From contig NC_056530.1 of NCBI RefSeq assembly GCF_019175285.1, forward strand, positions 9,262,524 through 9,326,523: DNA of 64,000 nucleotides, in the 5' to 3' direction. Positions 22,509-33,009 of this stretch are shown here, piece after piece. A program made the position numbers and the translations under genes. This stretch comes from Sceloporus undulatus (taxonomy: Eukaryota > Chordata > Lepidosauria > Squamata > Phrynosomatidae). The notes beneath the pieces were generated by a model, which ran no database searches, was not told the DNA's origin, and saw nothing but the letters and a program-made list of their open reading frames with translations. How positions within the stretch are numbered: position 1 is the stretch's first letter; every line of letters starts with the position of its first letter.

Positions 22509-23411
22509 CTACTTCTTCAGAAATCCCGGCACGCTGCACACTTGTGTCTTCTGGCAGATCCCAGCTCCTCCGATGGCTGCGTAGCCTTGATGGCCTTGCA
22601 GGCCGCCTTGTTGGGTTGGTGAGCAACACCGCTGAAGAGGCGCACCGCCTTGCTGAGGGAATGGGCTGCACGGTTCTGATGGACTGCAGCATCCCTGAAC
22701 TGGTGGGCAATATTTTTGCTGGGGTGGGCCGCACTGTTGAATGGGAGGACAGTACTTTTGCTGGGGTGCGCAGCATTTCTGTACTGGGGGACAATACTTC
22801 TGCTGGGGCGTGCAGCATTTCTGCACTGGGGGACAGTAGTTTTGCTGGGGTGCGCAGTATTTCTGTACTGGAGGACAATACTTCTGCTGAGGTGCGCAGC
22901 ACTTCTGCACCGGAGGACAATACTTCTGCTGGGGTGCGCAGCACTTCTGCACCGGAGGACAATACTTCTGCTGAGGTGCGCAGCACTTCTGCACCGGAGG
23001 ACAATACTTCTGCTGAGGTGCGCAGCACTTCTGCACCGGAGGACAATACTTCTGCTGAGGTGCGCAGCACTTCTGCACCGGGGGACAATACTTCTGCTGG
23101 GGTGCACAGCACTTCTGCACTGGAGGACAATACTTCTGCTGGGGTGCGCAGCACTTCTGCACTGGAGGACAATACTGTTGGACTGGAGAGCAGTATTTTT
23201 GCCTCGGTGGACAGTACTGCTGAGGAGGTGTGCCACAGCATCCGACTCCTGCTGTTGGCCTCACGGAGTGGCAGGAGGACCCGGATGCACCACACGATGG
23301 TTCAAAGCAGACCGACCGCCCTCCAGAATAGCCCCCACATGGTTCAGACAGTACAGATCTTCCATAATCGTTGCATGAGTCCTCACAGCAATCAAATTCA
23401 GAAGCGTACAT
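22509..23411 (-). CDS. Gene B: Pro/Gln/Cys-rich repeat protein of the EDC, 300 aa
   Basis: Likely a cornified-envelope precursor. The chosen start is MYASEFDCCE, 22 bases downstream of a good acceptor (cattttctcag, intron end at 23434). The upstream Met lies in the intron. Residues 1-50 are Cys/Ser/Gly-rich with a RSVLSEPCGGYSGG and SVCFEP pair that matches the repeat motif of gene A. Residues 78-245 are twelve 14-residue repeats, consensus QKYCPPVQKCCAPQ. The tail is Gln/Gly-rich and ends PGFLKK. Proline/glutamine/cysteine repeats of this kind resemble SPRR-like cross-linking substrates, with Gln and Lys as possible transglutaminase sites and Cys for disulfides. That is an inference by composition. 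Exon 1 lies at about 24617-24660, and the intron is 1.2 kb. Orthology to a named EDC gene is not assigned. Confidence 0.85.
   Translation of the reverse strand: MYASEFDCCEDSCNDYGRSVLSEPCGGYSGGRSVCFEPSCGASGSSCHSVRPTAGVGCCGTPPQQYCPPRQKYCSPVQQYCPPVQKCCAPQQKYCPPVQKCCAPQQKYCPPVQKCCAPQQKYCPPVQKCCAPQQKYCPPVQKCCAPQQKYCPPVQKCCAPQQKYCPPVQKCCAPQQKYCPPVQKYCAPQQNYCPPVQKCCTPQQKYCPPVQKCCAPQQKYCPPIQQCGPPQQKYCPPVQGCCSPSEPCSPFPQQGGAPLQRCCSPTQQGGLQGHQGYAAIGGAGICQKTQVCSVPGFLKK
22677..23180 (-). repeat. 42-bp coding minisatellite in gene B
   Basis: Twelve in-frame 42-base units encode the 14-residue repeats. The central seven are nearly identical (cagcacttctgcaccggagg per unit on the plus strand), while outer units at both ends have drifted. 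Because 42 is a multiple of three, other frames stay open too, giving long false frames on both strands. Confidence 0.95.
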
Positions 23412-23984
23412 CTCCTTAGAATGTGGACTAGACCTGAGAAAATGATGCACAGGAAGAACATTAGGAAGGAAAGGATTCACACATACACTTTGAAACAGAA
23501 TAGGGTATTGTTTCTAAGGATATATAGTGGTCCCTGGGTTAGGGGTGAAGGATCCCTGTGAATGTGGAAAAACAACTAATAAAATAGGTACTATTATTTT
23601 CACCTGAGAGAACACCTCTCTAGGAATCTCCAGGTCCTCAAGTGCAACTCTATAGTAAACATCTGCAAGACATTGATCATAGAATAATGTTGGAGGACCT
23701 ACAGATGCCTAGACAAATGTTTTCTCTAGGAACGTCTAGGTTTTCCAACACAACTCTATGGTCAACTTCTGGAAGAGTTGCTCTGGAGGACCTATAGATT
23801 CCTAGAGAGAACATATTATTCAAATCCCCAAAAGTCAAAGCCACAAACGTGGAGGGTCAACTGTAAATATTTTGTTAATTATGTTCTTGGAGGCAAAACC
23901 AAAACCAATAGACAAAATAAAGGTTTGTTAGGGTCGCATTGGGTTCTAGTTTGTTTGCTTCATGAACTGAACTAATAGCATTTC

Positions 23985-24210
23985 ATAGTTTTTTGTGGGT
24001 TTTTCGGGCTATGTGGCCATGTTCCAGAAAAGTTTCTTCCTGACGTTTCGCCAGCATCTGTGGCTGGCATCTTCAGAGAGGATGCCAGCCACAGATGCTG
24101 GTGAAACATCAGGAATAAACTCCTCTAGAACATGCCCACATAACCCAAAAGCACACACAAAAAAACTATGGATGCCAGCCATGAAAGCCTTTGACTTTGC
24201 ATATAATAGC
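23985..24210. repeat. Family P fold-back repeat in gene B intron
   Basis: Left arm tttttgtgggtttttcgggc; right arm aaaactatggatgccagcca then atgaaagcctttgacttt. The centre joins ctggcatcttcagagagga directly to gatgccagccacagatgc, so the loop region is short. Confidence 0.8.
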
Positions 24211-24365
24211 ATTTCCCCAGACAACAAGGAAACCATAGTGTAATTTCCATTTGATTTTTTGCTTCTGCAAATCTTGCCCTTCAGTTCCCCAACCATAAAT
24301 AGTGCACAAAAATCCAAGCATTTGGGGAGGCTGCATATCAGAATGGATTCGTTAGGAAAACTGGA

Positions 24366-24402
24366 TTAACCCTAACCCTAATCCTACCCCTAACCCTAAC
24401 CC
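24366..24402 (-). repeat. Short telomere-like (CCCTAA)n array in gene B intron
   Basis: Six hexamer units, four of them exact (taaccctaaccctaatccta at the start of the array), lie about 215 bases inside the intron from exon 1. Confidence 0.75.
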
Positions 24403-24616
24403 ATAGCCGGCACTTTCCATTTTGAAGGAGACACTCAATTTCTTAGCAACAGAGCATGGGGAAGTTGCTATTTTTGGATGACAACTTCCAAAATCCACAT
24501 TGGCTAAAGAGATCTGGGAGTTATTGTTCAGATCAGGAATTTTGCCAAGCTCTGCTTTGATCAGAAAAACAAAAGGAATTATCACCCACAGCCATAACAG
24601 ATTGATTCTGACTTAC

Positions 24617-24692
24617 CGGTCTGGAGTATATCAGTAGAGGACTTCTTTAGTATAAGAGAATAAGAACTGATAGGCCTAGAGCTCTTAATATA
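24617..24692 (-). promoter_or_regulatory. Gene B promoter TATA box and non-coding exon 1
   Basis: On the minus strand tatattaaga lies at 24683-24692, and an agaccg|gtaagt donor ends exon 1 at 24617, 66 bases downstream. The spacing equals that in genes A, D, E and F. The initiation site near 24660 is an estimate. Confidence 0.7.
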
Positions 24693-26458
24693 GGTTTCCC
24701 GGGAACCTCTTGCTTATTGGTTGGCTCATGCCTTGATGTTCCAGTACCATGTCTAAACCTTGTGCTTGCGTGACACCTTAATTTGTCACTTCGGTGCCGC
24801 TTTCATGCTTTGCCAATTTCCTCTTTTGCATATCCCAAGAGATTATTCAGCCGGAGGCCAGATGGCCACAATCCACTCACCTCCTTTATGAATTTGCCAA
24901 TGGGAAAGAAGAGAGATGATGACTGGCTTGCAGGTGCAAAGTGAGAAGGCTGGCACTTTGCAATTAGGATTAGAGTGAGAACTTCTCATTCTCATCCTAA
25001 TGTTTAAGTCGCCTGACAGTGATGGCATAGCCAGCAAACTAGGGCATCATGGGGGAGCAGCCGGAGATATGTGAGCTGATGAGAATGCGTTGCCAAGAAT
25101 CCTATCTTTGGGATACTAATATACTTTATAATTTTTAAAATGAGGGTGTCATATGCCTTTTTTAGACTACCATTGGCTATCTCCTACACTGAGAGCAAGC
25201 GTGGTGTAGTGGTTTCAGCGTTGACGAAAGCTACTATGAAAACCCCATGACAGGTTTGCCATAGGTCAAGATAAGTCAGAAATGGCTCCATGGCACACAG
25301 CAACATCACTATTCAGCTGCAATCTTGCTTTTGGACTTTCCTCTGTAAACACACACAAGTATATATTTCCCAAGTAAGAACCAAGTCAGAGACTGCATCC
25401 ATCAGGTACAATCTCAGAAAGTCCAGCACCAGGACTAACTGGGGTTTGTGACTGTCCTGGCCCTCCTAGTCTGAATATGAGGCAAAACAAACCACCTCAA
25501 AATGGTGATGGCCCATTTTAATTTTGGAGGGAGGCCACAGTGGGCAAACCGCATGAAAAGCATGTTCTTTTTATGGCGCCCAGCTTATGTCACAGGTGCG
25601 GCATTGGTTCACTGGTGATGTAAGTGATGCGCAGTGACGTCTGTACATTGTACATCCCTTATGTCATCATGATGGCACTTGTGTGGATGGGACGCTGCCA
25701 TGATGCCACCGCCTGTATGGACAAGGGTTCTAGAGCATACGGTTGTTGTGTGTTCTGGGAACTCTAGTATTGGCGGCAGCATGCTGCTTCGGACCCATCT
25801 ATCCTGGGCTGATATTACTGACCACTGTATCATACTGTCTCTTTCTCCGACCCTGTGGATGTAAACTTAGTCTTTAGCCACCAGGCGGCACCCAAATGTA
25901 ATATTATAGTGCCTTTGTTTTCATGCTGGATTAAATCTGTGTACAGCCATTGTTACCAGACTAGGATACAATCTGCAAGAACTGGAAGAACCAGATGTTT
26001 CCATTTGGGCTGCCAAGTGTGCGATGTCTAAAAGGCATTGAAAAAGAAGAGGAAAAAATGATTTGCTAAGATCGCAGAAGCAAAGGCAAGAGCTCAGAGG
26101 CCTGGTTTCCAGGAATGCGGTTTACCGCCCAACGTGGCAAAGTGACTCATCTCCATGTGTCTCAATTACAGAGCGCTTTCTTGGGATCCTCCTTGGTATG
26201 GCAGAAATCGCTGCCAGCAACATTTTAATATTATGAATATGACATTTGTTTAAGTTGCTTAGCAAGTGGACATGTTTCCTAACCTGCCTTTATAAGGGAA
26301 AGATGAAATTTTTGTTCAGGTTTTGGGGGGAAATGCATTAGAATTTGCAAATTTTTTCAAATTTCAAAGGACTAACATCTGAAGGTAGGAGAACCTCAAA
26401 AGGATCAGGTCCATCTATTCAGATTTAGGATTTCCAAATCTGGCTTTTAGCCCACGAG
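24693..26458. other. Upstream of gene B; SINE remnant, no gene seen
   Basis: About 25195-25312 is a tRNA-derived SINE with an internal deletion (gcgtggtgtagtggtttcag joined to aaaccccatgacaggtttgc). About 25560-25760 has weak similarity to family Q. No coding exon is supported. Confidence 0.5.
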
Positions 26459-26592
26459 TCGGTGGTTCTTAAATGTTTGGTCTTCCAGATGTTTTGGACT
26501 CCAGCACCCAGAATCCCTGACTACTGGCTGGGGCTTCCAGGAGTTGAAGAGCAAAACATCTGGAGGAGCAAAGTTTGGGAACCATTGCTCTT
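26459..26592. repeat. Family U fold-back repeat
   Basis: Left end ggtggttcttaaatgtttgg and right end gtttgggaaccattg are complementary. The arms ccagatgttttggactccag and gcaaaacatctggagg mirror each other. Other copies are at about 14918-15054, 16150-16286 and 40930-41062. The ends resemble hAT-type termini. Confidence 0.65.
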
Positions 26593-26619
26593 GGTGTCCA
26601 ACTCTGTTCATGCTGAATT

Positions 26620-26755
26620 AGAGTTTTGTTTGTTGCTGCTCCATGCGTTCAAGTCACCTTCAACTTCAAGCCACTCCAACTTTTCTTGGCTAGATTTTTC
26701 CAGACGAAGCTTGCCATGGCCTTCCTCTGAAGCTGAGAGAATGTGACTTGTCCAG
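26620..26755 (-). repeat. tRNA-derived SINE fragment
   Basis: In reverse it reads through the SINE body: complement of tgcgttcaagtcacct, then the ccatggccttcctctgaagc segment. Confidence 0.6.
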
Positions 26756-26884
26756 GTTTCCCAATGAATCTTCCATGTCTGGGCCAGAATACAAAGCATG
26801 AGGTGTATCCACACTGCAGAATTAAAGCAGTTTACCTTCATGGTGTCTCAAGCTTGGTTTTAAATCTATATATAAATCCAAGTT

Positions 26885-27590
26885 CTAATTGCTGGGGTCT
26901 GTTCGATCTTTGTTTTCTTTTGGAATTAAAATTATGTTATCTTGGGTCCATGTTTGGGGGATTTGCCCTTTACTAATTTTGTTCATAACTTCTACTAACG
27001 GTATCTTATAGTATTCATTAATGAAACCATCAGGGCCGGGCAACTTACCTCTCTTACTTCTCTTTATTGTCTCCGATAATTCATCTACTGTAATTGGTTT
27101 ATTCAATTGTGGTTTTTTTTCTGAACATCCATCAAGATGTTTTTGCTTATCAAGATATTCCATAATTTTAATTTTCTGGTCTCTTGTCTCTAAATATTTC
27201 CGTAAAATAATATATATATATATATGATTTCTATCCATTATTACTTTTCTTGTCTCCCTTATTAATTAATTTAATTTGTTTTATTTATATACCGCTATTC
27301 CAAAGATCATAGCGGTGAACAGCAAGTAAGCTAATTAGCAAGTAAGCTAATTATACTTGTAATTATTCGTTTCTCTTTTTTGTTCTTTAATCGATAAGAT
27401 AATAATCTCCTGGGTTTGTTAGCGGATTCAAAGAATTTCTGTTTTGTAAAATTTAGGGTTTTTCCCCCCAACTCTTCCATCGTCAAGATTGATATTTGTT
27501 TCTGAATACACTTAATTTTCTTGATTATCTTTGTATTGTTTACATCTGTTTTTTACATGTTTTATCTTTTCGAATCCAAGCTCAAGTATC
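26885..27590 (-). mobile_element. L1-type LINE ORF2 fragment
   Basis: The minus strand at 26885-27238 encodes the reverse-transcriptase N-terminal region of L1 ORF2: PITVDELSETIKRSKRGKLP, then GPDGFINEYYK and IILIPKENKDRTDPSN. Further upstream (27356-27560) another frame gives ANKPGRLLSYRLKNKKEKR, the preceding L1 segment. Between them about 27262-27345 is a small insert with an L2-like tail (ttatttatataccgctattc). It is a 700-base scrap with frame breaks. Confidence 0.8.
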
Positions 27591-27599
27591 ATGAGAGAA

Positions 27600-28885
27600 T
27601 GTGAATTATTCTCCTTCTAGTTCCAAATGGATTTATGTGGTTCCTGCTTGAAATCTGGAAGTCCCAATGAGCAAATGCTCTGAGCATGCTTTTTTTTCCT
27701 GAGCTAGGAAACCTTTTATACAGTTTGGATAGTTCCGGAAATGCGACAACCTTTCCAACAATGCTGAGGAACAAACCTAACTTCATGGCCATCTATATTG
27801 GATTCTTCTAGGTTGTTCTGAGGTGACAACCCCATGATAGATTTTGCCCTGTAGGTGAAGGTGCTTTGCAAAGCCAGCTAGAAGAACAGAGGACCAATGG
27901 AGGTAAACAACTCAAAGGAGTGAGAAAACAGGTCTGTTTTTATTATGATCGTTAAATTCTGGAAAATTAAGTGCAGGGCATTTAAGGTGAAAGAAGTTTT
28001 CCAGGGAGACCTGCCCCAGGGCCTACGTCCGTTCCTATACCTTGAATCCCATGGGTAGCAACAACTAGAGCAGAACTACTCAACTGATGAATTGTAAATC
28101 AACATTTACATTTAGACCCATTGATTCAATGGATTTGCTCTAGCTGGGACTAACAATACAGGGCACTCTTTTACTCTGGACATGTGGGTTTGCAGGCCCT
28201 ATAATTCAGAATGAGAATAGTCATCGTTTTCCCCTTCTCCTTTTACTTCTCCTTCTTCCCACTTCCTTTCCTTTAAAATAATTCTTTATTGGTTTACTGC
28301 AAGGCATTACAAGGAAGCAGCTTCATTAACAGTAAGCACAGTAACACAAGAAACAGGGCATGAGTTTTGGTATTAACAGAGAAAAAGGTATTGTGTCATG
28401 AACTCAAAAAGGTACACCGCAACGGATTCTAATACTGGGATAGATGGACCAGTTGCCCGCCTTTGCTTTAACCAAATACAAGAAGCCATGCTATTACAAA
28501 GACCTACCAATCTTGGCTTGAGATTCCAGTTTCTTACAATTGCCACTCATTGCATTTCATACGTAGTGAAATGAAGAGATTTGGAGATGATGGCAGCAAT
28601 GGCCAACCAGCCTGTTGGGTCAGGACAGAAAACCAGGTTCTTAATTGTTTGCCTTTGGCAATCTCTTCTGCATGGAGAATTTGGCTTCTTGGTTCTTCCT
28701 CCCAGCACTAATACAGGATATTCTGGATCATCTGCGGTATCGGTTCAAGAATGTGGACTTCAAGATTGGATCAAGGAATTCCGACCGGAAGCCAGCGGAC
28801 GGGCAGAAAAACAAACTGATTGACAAAGAAGGAATTCTCCATTCTCCATCCTTGTCTCACATCCTGGACTTAGACTTTCTGGAGC
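27600..28885. other. Upstream region of gene C; no other gene seen
   Basis: No clear repeat or coding exon. The last few hundred bases before the TATA box would hold the gene C proximal promoter. tttctggagctatataaaaa shares the TGGAGCT-TATA arrangement with genes E and F. Confidence 0.5.
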
Positions 28886-28970
28886 TATATAAAAAGGCCA
28901 CTTCCAACCCAGAGGTCTTTATCAGTTCAACGTTTGACTTCTTTTCGCTACTCCTCCTTTTCTGAACAAG
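28886..28970 (+). promoter_or_regulatory. Gene C promoter TATA box and non-coding exon 1
   Basis: tatataaaaagg starts at 28886. Exon 1 ends at 28970 with ctgaacaag|gtaagt. The ctgaacaag end is the same as in gene D (45068-45076). Transcription probably starts near 28915. Confidence 0.8.
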
Positions 28971-29126
28971 GTAAGTTGGGCTTTTCTTCTCTTCATGTTG
29001 TGATATGGAAGCACTAGGCACTGATACAGTCTCTTGTACAAGTGCAAGGATATTTCAGCTAAATAAAAATGGCACAGGCAGGAAAGATTTATTGTGTTTC
29101 TGAGCTAAGCTGCTGTGGAGGCCAAC

Positions 29127-29285
29127 AAAAGGACTCTACAGATGGGGAGAAAGGGGCAGCGTGACGTTGCCCCTTTCTGCCCTGGATGGAGCTTCCAACT
29201 CTATGATTCTATGATTCTATGAAAAGGACTCTACAGATGGGGAGAAAGGGGCGGCATGACGCTGCCCCTTTCTGCCCTGGATGGA
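29127..29285 (+). repeat. 60-base direct duplication flanking a CR1 tail
   Basis: The segment aaaggactctacagatgggg through ctgccctggatgga occurs at 29127-29190 and again at about 29222-29285. Between them lies a 30-base CR1 3' tail (ctatgattctatgattctat). It lies in the gene C intron and resembles a very long target duplication or a local copying event. Confidence 0.65.
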
Positions 29286-30489
29286 GGCTGCAGCAGACAA
29301 ATACTGTGGCTTCCAGGAGGCTTGAAAAGAACCCTTTCTGCTGCTTGCATGGCACCATTGGCATGCCCATGAGCCTTGATGATGTCCATGCAACATGGCT
29401 TTGTTTGGTTGCTGCGTCATGTGGACATCATCATCATGTGCCCTGTATGGAGGGGGACACGCAATGATGGCGCCTGTGTGGTGATAATAGAGCTGGGCAT
29501 GTATGGACACCCAGCCCTACTTAACCCTAATTTCAGCGCCAGGCCACTGCAAAGCTCCAGTCTTTACTGGACCTAGGTTTTCAGATATTTTGGGGAGCAA
29601 TATCTGAATCAGAATCATAGAGATGGAAAAGACCCCAAGAACTAGAAGGAGAATAATTCTCATTGTCTCATCATACTAGAACTTGGATTCAAAGATTTGA
29701 ATTACTCCGTTTGGCTGCAGGAGGGGAGAGGGAGGGATTCAATCCTAAAGAAAAACACAAGCCATATTTCCTTGTTAGACACTGGGAATGAGGTTTTATG
29801 GTCCACATTAGAAGAAGTATGGAAAGCCAACCGAATGTTTTATAGCCCTCATTCTATTGGGATTTGTCAGGAATTGTTTGCGTCTTTGCTAGGGTTGACC
29901 AAGTTGAAATAGCTACTCTTCACAGAGAAGCAAGAATCATCCCCCCCCTTTTTTTAGGGATGTGAAAAATAAAGAGAGAATTTTACATCACTAGTCAGAA
30001 CAGAAAGGTTCCCAGTTACTGGTGGAAGGATACCAAGAATGGAAACCTTCTAATTGTTTCAGTGTCTGGGCACAGCAACCAAGAAGGTCCTCTCCTCTGT
30101 TTCCTCCTGACATACCCATGAAGATGATGGGTCTGAGAGAAGGGTCTCTCCTGAAGTTATTAGAGCCATGCAGGCTCATTCAAAAAGATGTTGTCCTTTA
30201 GTTAACCAGTTGAGATGATAAATTGTTCACTGCATTCTCTCCCTGACAAACTAGATTTCTAAATGGTGTGTATGTGTGTTACAAAAAGCTGTCAATGATG
30301 TGAGCCCTCAGCTGTAGCACCAACCAGAGATAAACTGAAACGCTTAATTAGAACCAGATGTTTGCTCAGTTAACTTATTTTCTAGCACTGAATTTTTAAC
30401 AAAGGAAAAATATTGTTTTTCCCATGGGTTATCCTCCTCATTGTTTTCTACTTTAACCTTGTTCTTCAGAAAGTGAAGAAAGCATCAAC

Positions 30490-30777
30490 ATGGGTTGCTG
30501 CGGCTGCTGTGGAGGAAGCAATGGAGGAAGCAGTGGCCATGTTATATGCATGCCTGGGAACTCCTATGTCATGTCTTCTGGGTCTTCTGGATCCTCTTCA
30601 TGCTGTGGATCGGGATCAGGATCATGTTGTGGCTGCTGTGGTTGCTGTGGCTCTTCTGGGTCATCTACCAGAGTTATGTGCCTCCAACCTCCGATGCGGT
30701 GTTGTACTCCAGTGATGAGATGCTGCATACCATATCAGTCAATGCAAAGCTGTTGTGGATCCATGAAGTACTGCTAG
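30490..30777 (+). CDS. Gene C: Cys/Gly/Ser-rich small EDC protein, 95 aa
   Basis: Likely a structural protein of the cornified layer. Exon 2 starts at 30470 after a pyrimidine-rich acceptor (cttgttcttcag), and the ATG is 20 bases in. Twenty-one of 95 residues are Cys, mostly in CC pairs. Residues 1-7 are MGCCGCC; SNGGSSGHVICMPG at about 10-23 matches the family block of D, E and F. A Ser/Gly middle follows, then SCCGCCGCC, and a C-terminal third with regular CC pairs (RCCTPVMRCCIPYQ) and Met. The protein ends MKYC. Neighbouring paralogues D, E and F share promoter features. I do not recognise a named orthologue. The role in cornification is inferred. Confidence 0.85.
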   Translation: MGCCGCCGGSNGGSSGHVICMPGNSYVMSSGSSGSSSCCGSGSGSCCGCCGCCGSSGSSTRVMCLQPPMRCCTPVMRCCIPYQSMQSCCGSMKYC

Positions 30778-30930
30778 AGAAACCTGGATGATCATCTGAC
30801 CATTAAGCCCAAGAAGTGAAGCTTACTCTGGTCGATCCTGGGCTGAGTTGGTTGCTCTGGCTATTCACATCCCTCCATCTTTCTACCTAGCTTACTCTTT
30901 CTCCTCCTTTTCCTACTCACTGATTATACT

Positions 30931-30996
30931 GTGGAAGGAAGGAAGGAAGGAAGGAAGGAAGGAAGGAAGGAAGGAAGGAAGGAAGGNNNNNNNNNN
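30931..30996 (+). repeat. (GGAA)n microsatellite and assembly gap
   Basis: A GGAA run from 30931 to 30986 is followed by ten N at 30987-30996. The fixed-size gap means the true array length is unknown. It falls in the probable 3' UTR of gene C. Confidence 0.9.
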
Positions 30997-31362
30997 GCCA
31001 CCACTCATCACAAAGTATGCATTTATGCAACAGAATCATAGCACATTGATATTCCTTTAATTGCCATGGCTCCATCTTGTGGATGCTTGGGACATGTGCT
31101 TTGGTGAGGCACTTAGAAAACTCTTGCAGATAGCTCTAATGTTGTAGTTTATGTAATTTGACTAGGGCAGTTCTTCACAGATCTATCTGATGTGGGAAAC
31201 CAGCAACAATGTTTGTACCCAGTGTGCCAGGGATTGGGATTAAATCTCTGGTCCATTTGGGTACAATTGTTTCTTTCTTTCCTAGAAACTTCCCAGATTG
31301 TCATTCATGGACCAGCACTAGTCCAGGGAACATAACTCTGACTACTACAGAATTCTAAGGCC

Positions 31363-31690
31363 GGGTACAGACCGCCCAAAAAGGGTGATCTGCCCGTGCT
31401 TTGTTTTGATCCCCGAGAAAGCTGCAGCAGACAAACCGCACAGCTTCTTTTTGCAGTGCCATTGTGATGCCGCAGTGAACCAATGGTGCACTCATGACAT
31501 CACAATGACACTGTGATGTGTGGATGCTAGGTGCCTGTCACATCAAAATGGCGGCGCCCATCTGTACAGGGTGCCACCATTTTGATGCCCTCGTCATGTG
31601 CTATGGGTGAGGCATGTATGGGCGGTGCGCCCTAGGCCAACTCCTAGAATGTGACGAGGGCGCTCTATAGGCCCATCTGGATCAGGCCTT
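31363..31690. repeat. Family Q non-autonomous element
   Basis: Begins gccgggtacagaccgcccaa and carries the complementary gccctcgtcatgtgctatgg and tgtgacgagggcgctc arms. It lies between the gene C stop codon and the candidate polyadenylation signal. Confidence 0.65.
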
Positions 31691-31902
31691 TGTCTCTTTC
31701 ACCAAACGACAAACTCCATCTTCCTTAGGATGGAACTATGACAGTTAAGGTGGTATCAAAATCGTATAACTGTACAATGTAGATACACCTGAGGTGTTGG
31801 TTCTTCCTTTCTGAATATTTAGCAACTGGTGTGTTCACCTTCTGGAGATGTGGGGCTGTATCTCATCCTTTATCCACTTTTCTTATTTTACCATGTATGA
31901 AC

Positions 31903-31908
31903 AATAAA
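31903..31908 (+). other. Candidate polyadenylation signal of gene C
   Basis: aataaa followed by gcttgaaagcatg. It is the clearest plus-strand signal after the gene C stop codon and would give a 3' UTR of about 1.1 kb carrying a microsatellite and a family Q element. An earlier weaker signal is possible. Confidence 0.45.
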
Positions 31909-32019
31909 GCTTGAAAGCATGACGCGCTCGTCTATGGCTCTTTTTGCTCATTCTGTGTTTAAAAAAAGAAGATATGGGCTGCAATTCATGACTTCCGTTT
32001 TGAATGCATCACCTGGAGT

Positions 32020-32262
32020 TGTGTGTGTTGTGTGCCTTCAAGTCCTTTCCAACATATGGCGAACCTAAGGTGACACTATCATGGGGTTTCCTTGGCAAAA
32101 TTTGTTCAGAGGAAGTTTACCATGCTCCCCATAAGAGCATATGACTTGCCCAAAGTCATACAGTGGGTTTCATAGCTGAGTTGGGAATCGAACCCTCATC
32201 TCCCAAGTTGTAGTCCAACACTCAAACCACTACACCACACTGACTTCCAAAGCATCCATAAA
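32020..32262 (-). mobile_element. tRNA-derived SINE, nearly full length
   Basis: Read in reverse it runs from a tRNA-like head (complement of aaaccactacaccacactga) and B-box-like region (complement of ggaatcgaaccctcatctcc) to the body end (complement of tgccttcaagtcctttcc). This is one of the most complete SINE copies in the window. Confidence 0.8.
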
Positions 32263-32723
32263 TGATATACATTCATGATCTCTACATATTCACAACCATG
32301 GCAACAGTTTATGCAATTAATAGGGATTGTAAAAGTCTCACAATCCTGGTTTTCCAAGCATCAGCTGCTGTGAGCGACAGAGGTCTATGCTCCTCCATTG
32401 GGATGTGGTAAACTGATGTTTCTGCTCCCTCTTGCAAGCAATCTTCATTGTGACACTCACAAGGAGGTCCAATTCTTCCTCTCACCAGAGATCACTAGAG
32501 GAACCAGGGTGGAAAAGTATGTTTGCTGCCCCCTTCAGTCAATGGGAGAACCTCTGTTGTTTGCCATAGCTGATACTCAGTAAAACAGGGTTTGAGATTG
32601 GTCCAGGAGACACTATTTTGTTAACCAAGTCGCTGATCTAGATCTCAGCCTTGCTTCTTACCTTAAGGTATGGAATAAGGGATGTTTGGTTACAACATTT
32701 AGCTCAGACATCTTGGCAAAAAG

Positions 32724-32977
32724 TACAGTGGGTCCTCCCCTTATGCGGGAATCCCTTCCAGATCCCTCCACGTAAGGGGAAATCAGCATATGCTGAAGCC
32801 CCATTGGGAGTAATGGGGCTTGCACCCGTGGTGCATTATGGTGTGGCGGCACACATGTGGCATGGGCATGCTCCCCATTACGTCTTCCAGAGTATGCAAG
32901 GGGCCTTTTCAGTGCGACTTTCAGTGCATGCTGAAAGCCACATATGGCACACCCATGTAAAACAGGGGCGCGCTGTA
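32724..32977. repeat. TIR element, family T
   Basis: Left end tacagtgggtcctcccctta, right end ggggcgcgctgta. Internal gcatatgctgaagcccc and aatggggcttgcacccgtgg words recur in the copies at 36461-36641, 40688-40860 and 50648-50940. TA at the outer ends suggests a TA-targeting DNA transposon family. Confidence 0.6.
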
Positions 32978-33009
32978 AATAAAAAATGCATATATTCCAG
33001 GAGGCCATA

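Noticed and set aside
22444-23419. Long open frames of 220-291 codons in other frames on both strands over gene B
   Set aside because: They are side effects of the in-frame 42-base repeat, which keeps all frames open. Only the frame with a splice acceptor just before its ATG and a Cys/Pro/Gln composition fits an EDC gene.
32651-32670. A possible minus-strand exon 1 donor (cttacctt) near 32660
   Set aside because: There is no TATA box at the usual distance upstream and no EDC-like coding exon downstream on that strand before gene C.
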